DNA of 39,897 bases from NCBI GenBank assembly GCA_002505405.1, contig DAVD01000036.1:23691-63587 (forward strand), read 5' to 3'. This document shows positions 33,244 through 39,897 of the stretch, in pieces. Below the pieces are notes generated by a model, which saw nothing but the letters and a program-made list of their open reading frames with translations, made no database searches and had not been told where the DNA came from. This stretch comes from Candidatus Poseidonia alphae. GTDB lineage: Archaea; Thermoplasmatota; Poseidoniia; Poseidoniales; Poseidoniaceae. A program made the position numbers and the translations under genes. Positions within the stretch are counted from its first letter, which is position 1, and every line of letters starts with the position of its first letter.

Positions 33244-35367
33244 ATGGAAGGAATCACGATCGTACTGATTGGACTAGCACTCGTAGTCTGTGCTTACATG
33301 GCTTGGAACATCGGTGCAAACGATGTAGCCAACGCCATGGGCACCTCCGTTGGCTCAAGAGCACTCACCCTCAAACAAGCGGTCATCATTGCAGCAGTGT
33401 TCGAGTTTTGTGGGGCTTTCTTTGCTGGCGATGCGGTCACGGATACGGTACGAAAAGGCATTCTCAGTGTTGATTTTGCCGACCCACTCATTGACCCTGC
33501 GTTTTCCCAAGACATTGCTTTTGGATTCATTGCCGCCATGATGGCTGCAGCCACATGGCTCACCATTGCTACACGAATGGGCCTCCCGGTTTCAACCACG
33601 CATTCAATCATCGGAGGAATCCTTGGTGTTGGGCTCATTTTGGAAGTCAAGTATGAAACCTCCTTAATCGACTGGGAGGTTGTCCAGAAAGTGGTGCTTT
33701 CCTGGGTTGCAAGCCCGGTTATGGGCGGATTGCTTGGTTTCTTCTCGTTCATGATCATCAAGAAACTCATCTTGGAAAACGAGAACCCAGTCGACCGCTC
33801 ACGATGGCTCGCACCTCTGCTTGCTTTCCCCACGTTCTTCGTTCTCGGTTTGGCGCTTCAATTCAAGGCGCTCAAGGGCTTCATTTCAAATGCGGACAGA
33901 AGGGGTTGGATTGACGATAAGCGCGATTGGCTGCCAGCCAAGGAAGACGGTGTTTTCGACCCATGGGCAGTCAATGCATGGATTCCAATCAACTCCATTA
34001 TGCTTGCAGCCACGATAGGTGTCTTGTCGAGTTTGGTACTCTACCTCGTGCTACGCCGGATTGACATCGCCGAAGAGAAGCGCGGTTTCCGTGGCGTTGA
34101 GCGTATCTTCGTTTGGTTGCAAATCATCACTGCAGCTTACGTTGCGTTTGCTCACGGCGCCAACGACCGTTCCAACGCTATTGGACCAATGGCCGCGGTC
34201 TGGCAGGTCCTCAGCAGCGACGGTGGTACGCTAACGGCCAAAGCAGACATTCCTCTTTGGCTCATCCTCCTTGGTTCCGCTGGAATCGCCATCGGTGTCA
34301 TGACCTGGGGCTGGAGGGTTATGGAAACCATTGGAAAGAAAATCACCGATATCACTCCAACTCGCGGTTTCGCTGCAGAGTTTGGGGCGGCGACCACCAT
34401 TCTTGTGTTTTCAATGCCATTTTTGGCCGTACCTGTTTCAACAACTCACACCCTCGTTGGTGCAGTTGTTGGAGTTGGATTAGCCGGGGGCGCCAAAGCC
34501 GTTGACTTCCGAGTGTTTGGGAAAATTGCCGCATCTTGGGTCGCAAGCGTTCCGGCTGCGGCTTTTGGGGCCATTGTATTGTTCGTAGCCTCCGGAGGCG
34601 AACCGTTGAACATGATCGTCTTGCTTCCCCTCTCGTTCATCGCCGTCGGCTACGCCATCTGGAAGAGCAGCGGTGAAGTCCATGTTGAAGATGCCCTCTC
34701 TGATGCTGGCGGAACGGCTCATTCAGTGACGCCGTTCGAACTGTTCCATGCGCACGCACAAGCGGTGGAGAAGACGGTTGAACACATGCTTGATGCGGTC
34801 AATATTGCATGCGATGGAGAGGACGCAAGCGAAGCGATTCAATCCACCATCGAATCTGAACTTGCGGCGGACAACGTCAAGACTGAAGTTCGCCGTTTGG
34901 CTCTCAATGACATGAGAATTGGCGTACAACTCAGCCTTGATGACTTTTTGTACATGGTCACGCGCCAGGACAGGATTGCTGACTATGCTCAAAATGTCGC
35001 AGAGCAACTGGCCTTCCGCCCTCTGTTCGATGACAAGAAAGCCAAGGAGAATCTCAAAGAGATGGCGAAGGCTGTCGCTGAGACGGTTGCCAAGTACGAA
35101 GATGCTGTAGAAGCACTCCGAGACTTCACCATCAGCGGTCAAACCAAGGCTGCAGAAACCAAACTGGCTGACCTCATCAGAGAAGTCAACATCAAAGAAA
35201 ATGATGCGGATGGAGTGGAAGCAATGGCGGCAGCTTACGTGTTCACCAACGGAGAAGATTCCCCGCTTGCAGCCATGCACATGTACCGGGTCCTGCAACG
35301 TCTTGACGATGTCGCTAATGCTTGTGAAAAGGCCGCAAATGCCTTCCTCCCAATCCTCAACAGATGA
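33244..35367 (+). CDS. pit: PiT-family phosphate transporter fused to a C-terminal PhoU-like (DUF47) domain
   Basis: A 707-residue protein. The membrane part (1 to about 480) has both PiT signatures: NIGANDVANAMGTSVGS near the start and HGANDRSNAIGPMAA in the second half, and two VSTTH motifs (LPVSTTHSIIGG, VPVSTTHTLVGA). The last 210 residues are soluble and helical (HAHAQAVEKTVEHMLDAVN...), resembling PhoU/DUF47 proteins, which are usually encoded next to pit as a separate gene. PiT imports inorganic phosphate with Na+ or H+. The fusion probably places a regulatory domain on the transporter. It is divergent from the AbrB-PhoU regulator. Confidence 0.92.
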   Translation: MEGITIVLIGLALVVCAYMAWNIGANDVANAMGTSVGSRALTLKQAVIIAAVFEFCGAFFAGDAVTDTVRKGILSVDFADPLIDPAFSQDIAFGFIAAMMAAATWLTIATRMGLPVSTTHSIIGGILGVGLILEVKYETSLIDWEVVQKVVLSWVASPVMGGLLGFFSFMIIKKLILENENPVDRSRWLAPLLAFPTFFVLGLALQFKALKGFISNADRRGWIDDKRDWLPAKEDGVFDPWAVNAWIPINSIMLAATIGVLSSLVLYLVLRRIDIAEEKRGFRGVERIFVWLQIITAAYVAFAHGANDRSNAIGPMAAVWQVLSSDGGTLTAKADIPLWLILLGSAGIAIGVMTWGWRVMETIGKKITDITPTRGFAAEFGAATTILVFSMPFLAVPVSTTHTLVGAVVGVGLAGGAKAVDFRVFGKIAASWVASVPAAAFGAIVLFVASGGEPLNMIVLLPLSFIAVGYAIWKSSGEVHVEDALSDAGGTAHSVTPFELFHAHAQAVEKTVEHMLDAVNIACDGEDASEAIQSTIESELAADNVKTEVRRLALNDMRIGVQLSLDDFLYMVTRQDRIADYAQNVAEQLAFRPLFDDKKAKENLKEMAKAVAETVAKYEDAVEALRDFTISGQTKAAETKLADLIREVNIKENDADGVEAMAAAYVFTNGEDSPLAAMHMYRVLQRLDDVANACEKAANAFLPILNR

Positions 35368-35370
35368 GTT

Positions 35371-35677
35371 TTGATTGAGTCAGTCTTCGATCAAGACGCT
35401 TGTTATCGCAAAAGCATGGCCGCCATGTTCTAAATGATGGACATTCAATGCAGGTGACGTGTGTTCTCCAAGAGGCAAATATCAACGAGGTACAGAAGTA
35501 AAAATTTCGAGGTGGAGCCTTTTGGGTCAAAAACCCCCAGGGCTGCTCGCCGCGACCTCAACTAACGGCTCGTTCTCAGCGAGGCCTTGATAGCATGGTA
35601 ACTTGACGAGTTACCAACCGAGCCGCTCCCAACAGGGCCTGTGCCCAACAGAGGATAACGACTCAAGGTGTGATTGC
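35371..35677. other. 307-nt gap with nested inverted repeats before taw1
   Basis: No convincing coding frame. TGGTAACT (35596-35603) and AGTTACCA (35609-35616) form a perfect 8-bp hairpin with a 5-nt loop. It is enclosed by a second perfect 7-bp pair, CGGCTCG (35566-35572) and CGAGCCG (35619-35625). Small GC hairpins flank it (GGGT/ACCC near 35524, GGGC/GCCC at 35635-35646). It could be a leader structure of taw1 or a small RNA. AAGGTG near 35666-35671 is the taw1 ribosome site. Confidence 0.45.
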
Positions 35678-36688
35678 ATGGCAGGAATGGACCCTCAACT
35701 CAAAGCCAAATTACAGAAGCAACGTTACCACATTGTTGGTGAGCATGGCGGTGTGAAAACCTGCCATTGGACTAAAGAATCGCTTCTTCGAGACCGGCAG
35801 TGCTACAAAGGGAAATTTTACGGCGTTGAAAGCCATAACTGCATGCAGATGTCGCCCGTTGTTGACCAATGCAATCTCGCTTGCACGTACTGCTGGCGAG
35901 AACCCCATATGGACACACTTGAACTCACAGATCAAGACCCGCTTGACCTACTGTACGAATCCGTTCGTGCTCAACGACGCCTTCTTTCCGGCTTCGGAGG
36001 CAACCCCAAAGTACCTCGGGAAAAATGGCTCGATGCCCAAAACCCGAAGCATGTCGCCATCTCCCTTAACGGAGAACCAACCCTCTACACACGCCTTTCA
36101 GAATACATGGATTTGTGCCATAAACATGGAATGACAACGATGCTGGTGACCAACGGGACGCTTCCGAAGGTACTCGAGAAATTGGACACCCTTCCCACGC
36201 AACTGTATGTTTCGGTCGATGCTCCAAACAAGCAAGTGTTTGACGATGTTTGCCGGCCAAAATACAATCATGGCGCATGGGAACAGTTTGAGAAGACCAT
36301 TGACCTCCTTCCATCTCTTGACACACGAATTGTATGCCGCCATACGCTGATGAAGGGCATCAACATGAGCGATGAACATATCTCACAATTCGCAGCCCTT
36401 GATAACCGCGCTGACCCCGACTTCATTGAAAATAAAGGATACGTCTTCGTCGGACACAGTCGTGAAAACCTGTCCATGGAAAACATGCCGAGTCACGATG
36501 ACATCATGGAGTTCTCGAACAAGATTTCTCCGCTTACCAACCGCGAGGTGCTCTCCGATTCACGTCCAAGCCGAGTCGCCCTTGTTGGGCGAGAAATATC
36601 GCCGATTCCTGTGCCTGAGCCAACAATGTTTTTCCCGGAGGATTTGGGAATAGCGCCTTCAGTGAAACATTTGCCCATTGTTTCCTAA
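35678..36688 (+). CDS. taw1: 4-demethylwyosine synthase (radical SAM)
   Basis: A 336-residue radical SAM enzyme. The SAM cluster motif is C65-x3-C69-x2-C72 (CNLACTYCW). A second set, C29, C42 and C55, spaced exactly 13 apart, matches the extra iron-sulfur cluster of TYW1/Taw1. It condenses two carbons from pyruvate onto m1G37 of tRNA-Phe to make the tricyclic base; m1G37 is made by the Trm5 encoded at 1437. The frame is open from TTG 35603, but ATG 35678 has AAGGTG at the proper distance and starts the conserved part. Confidence 0.93.
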   Translation: MAGMDPQLKAKLQKQRYHIVGEHGGVKTCHWTKESLLRDRQCYKGKFYGVESHNCMQMSPVVDQCNLACTYCWREPHMDTLELTDQDPLDLLYESVRAQRRLLSGFGGNPKVPREKWLDAQNPKHVAISLNGEPTLYTRLSEYMDLCHKHGMTTMLVTNGTLPKVLEKLDTLPTQLYVSVDAPNKQVFDDVCRPKYNHGAWEQFEKTIDLLPSLDTRIVCRHTLMKGINMSDEHISQFAALDNRADPDFIENKGYVFVGHSRENLSMENMPSHDDIMEFSNKISPLTNREVLSDSRPSRVALVGREISPIPVPEPTMFFPEDLGIAPSVKHLPIVS

Positions 36689-36763
36689 ATTAACTGCTCA
36701 ATCGAGCACGACCACCGAGTTGCGTATGTACTCCCGTTGTCCAATTCACCCGAATTGTATGAC

Positions 36764-37174
36764 TTACTCCGTGTTTGCGAAGTAAGGTATGAACAAGCTC
36801 CCCAGAATTGCCGTGGAGTAATGCAACACTGAAGTCAGAACGTATGCATCACCGGTTGGAGCGCGTTGATTGGTAAAGGGAAGCGTACTGAGGGTTGCGA
36901 TTGCAAGAGCAAGAAGCGTAAACATGTAGCGAGATTGCTCACTCCAGCGCCCATCAATCTTCGTCCAAACGACTGTACCTATCAATCCTGGAACAATCCC
37001 TCCACCCATGACGGTAGCAATTGCAAAGAACGGAATGGATATCTCAACCCCACTTGGGTCAAGTGGGGTTGTATCGTAGCCAATAACCATCATGAACCCC
37101 AAAATCAAGAGATTGATGGCCCCCATGACTCCTGCTGCTTTCATTCCGATGCGAATGTGTTTTTTCCAGTCCAC
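36764..37174 (-). CDS. Small four-helix membrane protein (possibly DUF6069-like)
   Basis: A 136-residue protein with four hydrophobic segments (about 12-32, 44-70, 82-100, 110-132) and a PSGVEISIPFFA segment between the first two. The layout resembles the DUF6069 family of uncharacterised membrane proteins, from memory. The start is GTG 37174 or ATG 37144, neither with a clear ribosome site. It converges on taw1 and is divergent from the next gene. Confidence 0.65.
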   Translation of the reverse strand: MDWKKHIRIGMKAAGVMGAINLLILGFMMVIGYDTTPLDPSGVEISIPFFAIATVMGGGIVPGLIGTVVWTKIDGRWSEQSRYMFTLLALAIATLSTLPFTNQRAPTGDAYVLTSVLHYSTAILGSLFIPYFANTE

Positions 37175-37313
37175 GACCTTCGCAGCGCAGTCCCTGTAAT
37201 AAGCAAGGTAGTTGTAACCGAGAAACGAAGTCCCATAGAGGGGGTGGAGATGTATTAGATTACATTAAAGGCGATAGAATAAATTTCTATACTGGTGGGA
37301 TAAAAGACAATTC

Positions 37314-39752
37314 ATGGACATGATGAAATGTCACTTTTTGTTGTTCTTGATTCTTACTATGCCTATGGCTGGTTGCCTTGGAGGTGAGACAAGCCAACCC
37401 GATCTCCTCTACGAAACGGAACTGGAATCTAAAAACGAAACAATCCTAATCATTCAATACGAATTAGAGGAATCTTTGTCCTTCATTGAATCCCTCCAAA
37501 ATGGATGGGAGGAAACAAATCAATCCTTGTTAAACGCTGTCAATACAGCAGATTTGGCTCAAATAGAAATCTTGGAACTCCAGATGGGCTGGCAGAGCGC
37601 AAACCAAACTTTGCTGCAATTTGAGAAGGAATGGGCCGCTTACAATTCCTCCATCAACGAATACCTCCTTGAGTGGAGTCAAGCAAACGGTACAATTGTA
37701 GAACTTGAAAACAACTTGCGAGACGCAAATCAAACCATAATTAATCTTCAAACAGGTTGGGATGCAACCAACCAAACTTTGAGGAGTTTCAATCTCGGAT
37801 GGGATAATGCAAATGCAACGATTGCATCCTTTAGGAATGGATGGTACGTTACAAACCAAACCTTACAAGACCTACAGTACCAATGGCTAACCATGAATGA
37901 ATCGTTGATACCATCCATGCCGGGCTTGATCGGTTCTTGGACAAATCCGATTTTCAGCAGCGATCCAAATAGAACAAATCTGTACAGCTGCCAGGACAAT
38001 ATAGGTTGGAAATCAGCGGATGGAAACAACACCTTGAACGCTTTAACAAATACTTCGCAAAACCTCTACCTTTACACCATCAAAGCCAAGGTTGCAAATT
38101 CGTCTGATTGTGAATGGCAGAATTTTGATCGGTTATTGAGTGCGTTTGACAACAGTACTGAGGAAATTACAACGATGACGGTCTTCAGAGACAGTTTGAA
38201 TCTGACAACATATTTGGCGCAGATTAACAATACCAAAGAACGAGCGCTGGTTTACAACAAAGATATTGGTATAACAGTCGATGACTTTCATGAAGCCTTG
38301 CAATCTCCAACCACGCTTTACAACGATTCTGGTTTGAATGTAAGCGATGTCACACAGATGCGCGATACTGCCCATGTTGCATCATCTAACCAAAGCCCCA
38401 TTGATTTCATGCCGTACATACCCGCTGAGGCTCTTCCGATTTACTATGCAAATGATGGAATTATGATGGGTACCGCGGGTTGTAACTCAAACCATTGCTC
38501 GCTGACGGATGGAACGGTTGGTGTGGATGGAGATTTCTACCTTTATCCCGAAGATACGCTCGAGATGAACATGACATTTGACACGCCACCTCAATTTGCC
38601 AATTTACAAGCAAATCTTTCGTTTATCATCCAAGAAATGTTGATGTCTGTACCCTACACCATGGATCTTGTGATTGAGGTAAACGGTCAACAAGTAGGTG
38701 TGCATTCTATGGCCAACGCCCAAGGAGATGAGTCAACGATTTTTGAGGTAAAGTTTTCCACTCCAATCTTGCCTGAATCAGGTACAAACCACATCAAATT
38801 CAGTATAGACACTGGAACTTCTTCGGTTACAAAGTATACTGAAAAAGTGGCATATATGTGGGATTTTCGTTTGGGGGATCAAGGACAGGACGGTGATCGA
38901 GTTGAGTTGTCGAACCTCAGTGCAACAATTGACCGTGGAGTTGTACAAAACAGACCTGTGCACTCTACCGATTCTTTCATTGCACAAACCAATGAAAATT
39001 GGACTATCACACATATTGTAGACGGTATTTTGTTCAAGTATCCTCAACGAGAAGGCCATTATGATCCAGATTTACAAGATAGATATGTCTCCTCAATTTG
39101 TGAAATTGCACATGGTTTAGGGCAAACTTGCATGGAAGTATTTTGGGCAAACGATCAATGGACAGGCGATGTCGTAGGCTCAGTTGATACACCAGATATC
39201 ACCCCCTATCTCGATAACGCTGCGAGATACACCGATGGAATTATTTTCTGGGCACTCGACCTCAATCTTTACGACAGAAACCTTGGAAAATACTCCATCC
39301 GGGACCCATGGACCTCAGGTTTTGAAACCGCAGTTGGCTTTCCTGCAACGGTCAGTCCACAACCTAATTATTACCACCGATGGCAGCTTGATGTGCCCAA
39401 AACCTGCAATTACACCGTCGATTGGAATATTGAAACGAATCTTGGTCCTGGGAAGGTTGTACATATTGTGAAAATTAATGGGTTTCAAGTATCTTACTTT
39501 GATGTTGATGAAGGAGATCATAGGGTCTATCTCCACAACCTTAGCCGGAACTCAAATCTAGAACTTGAGATTAAACTTATTGACGGCTATTCATCTCGAG
39601 CTTATGCAAGTCAATTTTACATCAGCGATGATTGTGGTGATCGTCTAGACCTTGGTGAAGCAGCGCACACGACAGGACTCAGCACTAGTACGGAATTGAT
39701 GTACATTCAATTTACTGAACGAATGATACTCTCTCGGATGTATGATTCATAG
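37314..39752 (+). CDS. Large surface lipoprotein with 14-residue glycosylation-sequon repeats
   Basis: An 812-residue protein. A hydrophobic leader ends in the lipobox MAG-C21, so the mature N terminus is probably lipid-anchored. Residues 34-201 are twelve 14-residue units with consensus (Q)xGWxxxNxTLxxF, predicted as a stalk. About 205-812 is a large, mostly beta-looking ectodomain with scattered cysteines and many N-x-S/T sites. TPPQFANLQANLSF and SYFDVDEGDHRVYLHNL are beta-sandwich-like; no enzyme motif is recognised. Start ATG 37314 is followed by ATGs at 37320 and 37323; the ribosome site is not clear. Its base composition is more AT-rich than its neighbours, which may mean a variable, laterally exchanged surface gene. 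Confidence 0.8.
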   Translation: MDMMKCHFLLFLILTMPMAGCLGGETSQPDLLYETELESKNETILIIQYELEESLSFIESLQNGWEETNQSLLNAVNTADLAQIEILELQMGWQSANQTLLQFEKEWAAYNSSINEYLLEWSQANGTIVELENNLRDANQTIINLQTGWDATNQTLRSFNLGWDNANATIASFRNGWYVTNQTLQDLQYQWLTMNESLIPSMPGLIGSWTNPIFSSDPNRTNLYSCQDNIGWKSADGNNTLNALTNTSQNLYLYTIKAKVANSSDCEWQNFDRLLSAFDNSTEEITTMTVFRDSLNLTTYLAQINNTKERALVYNKDIGITVDDFHEALQSPTTLYNDSGLNVSDVTQMRDTAHVASSNQSPIDFMPYIPAEALPIYYANDGIMMGTAGCNSNHCSLTDGTVGVDGDFYLYPEDTLEMNMTFDTPPQFANLQANLSFIIQEMLMSVPYTMDLVIEVNGQQVGVHSMANAQGDESTIFEVKFSTPILPESGTNHIKFSIDTGTSSVTKYTEKVAYMWDFRLGDQGQDGDRVELSNLSATIDRGVVQNRPVHSTDSFIAQTNENWTITHIVDGILFKYPQREGHYDPDLQDRYVSSICEIAHGLGQTCMEVFWANDQWTGDVVGSVDTPDITPYLDNAARYTDGIIFWALDLNLYDRNLGKYSIRDPWTSGFETAVGFPATVSPQPNYYHRWQLDVPKTCNYTVDWNIETNLGPGKVVHIVKINGFQVSYFDVDEGDHRVYLHNLSRNSNLELEIKLIDGYSSRAYASQFYISDDCGDRLDLGEAAHTTGLSTSTELMYIQFTERMILSRMYDS
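37413..37916 (+). repeat. Twelve 42-nt (14-residue) units in the lipoprotein stalk
   Basis: Units follow each other without gaps; for example QTGWDATNQTLRSF, NLGWDNANATIASF and RNGWYVTNQTLQDL. Ten of the twelve carry N-x-S/T at unit positions 8-10. DNA identity between units is low, so the period is kept at protein level. Confidence 0.85.
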
Positions 39753-39897
39753 TGGAATTGAATAAGGGTCACACTCGCTATCTAAGTGTATCGAAAATTG
39801 ATTTAGATGAACACTCACTGAACCCTGTTGTGCCTAACGTTGAGATGAACCGTGAATATATGGGGGCCCCTTGCGAACACCCGCATTCGGAAGGGTA
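39752..39897 (+). CDS. Possible N-terminal part of a further gene (runs off the window)
   Basis: A GTG at 39752 overlaps the lipoprotein stop (TAGTG) and opens a frame with no stop to the window edge, 48 codons. It reads MELNKGHTRYLSVSKIDLDE and on to CEHPHSEG. The overlap suggests a coupled downstream gene, but the length is too short to name a family. Confidence 0.45.
   Translation, partial: MELNKGHTRYLSVSKIDLDEHSLNPVVPNVEMNREYMGAPCEHPHSEG

Noticed and set aside
34723..35298. 191-codon minus-strand frame
   Set aside because: Antisense to the PhoU-like domain of the PiT fusion, which is clearly the coding strand.
35371..35677. 5S rRNA, SRP RNA or RNase P RNA in the long gap
   Set aside because: None of the conserved core sequences of these RNAs could be recognised.

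Overview
The window reads as a chromosomal segment of a marine Group II euryarchaeon (Candidatus Poseidoniales, Thermoplasmatota). Archaeal hallmarks seen directly: RNA polymerase subunit Rpo12, topoisomerase VI A and B, a clamp-loader small subunit, diphthine synthase, Trm5 and Taw1 of the archaeal wyosine pathway, archaeal-type GMP synthase subunit A, and TATA-type promoters. The group-level call is inferred from very large acidic secreted proteins with C-terminal hydrophobic anchors, a bacterial-type glycerol-phosphate acyltransferase, and small intergenic gaps. No insertion sequence, prophage, CRISPR array or rRNA was found. The layout is that of a normal core chromosome.

Left part (1-4425): a truncated proline-type sodium symporter with dphB upstream of it on the minus strand, divergent trm5, a 41-residue zinc ribbon, a secreted M24 peptidase on the minus strand, and guaA subunit A. 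Positions 4478-8325 hold a 968-residue secreted protein with LDL-receptor-A-like half modules and a multi-pass membrane protein. tRNA-Asp(GUC) follows on the minus strand, and appears to share its TATA element with a divergent gene for a class II aldolase/adducin-fold protein that carries long PPSG and EEPK repeats.

The most novel stretch is 10085-12121: a tandem two-domain protein whose halves each end in Gly-Gly and look like ubiquitin/ThiS-type beta-grasp domains, followed closely by a small Myb/SANT-like protein, Rpo12 and a clamp-loader paralogue. tRNA-Arg(CCU) follows, then a membrane protein, an SDH/FRD/NadB-type flavoprotein, a HIT protein overlapping an acyltransferase, and an unrecognised conserved-looking protein.

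The centre (18417-23441) is one 1674-residue surface protein. It appears to be a seven-bladed beta-propeller with a von Willebrand A domain inserted in blade 4, followed by CARDB/NEW3-like domains and a C-terminal membrane anchor. Minus-strand genes follow: an ArsR-like regulator, a two-helix membrane protein, top6A/top6B with a 4-nt overlap, a fused aconitase-family enzyme with the swivel domain first, an AlkB-type alkane monooxygenase, two tiny paralogous proteins, and an AbrB-PhoU regulator. The regulator is divergent from a PiT phosphate transporter fused to its own PhoU-like domain.

The right end holds taw1, which acts after the Trm5 encoded at the left end. A 307-nt gap before it contains nested inverted repeats. 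Then come a small four-helix membrane protein and a large lipoprotein whose stalk is built of twelve 14-residue units, most carrying an N-glycosylation sequon. A further reading frame runs off the right edge.
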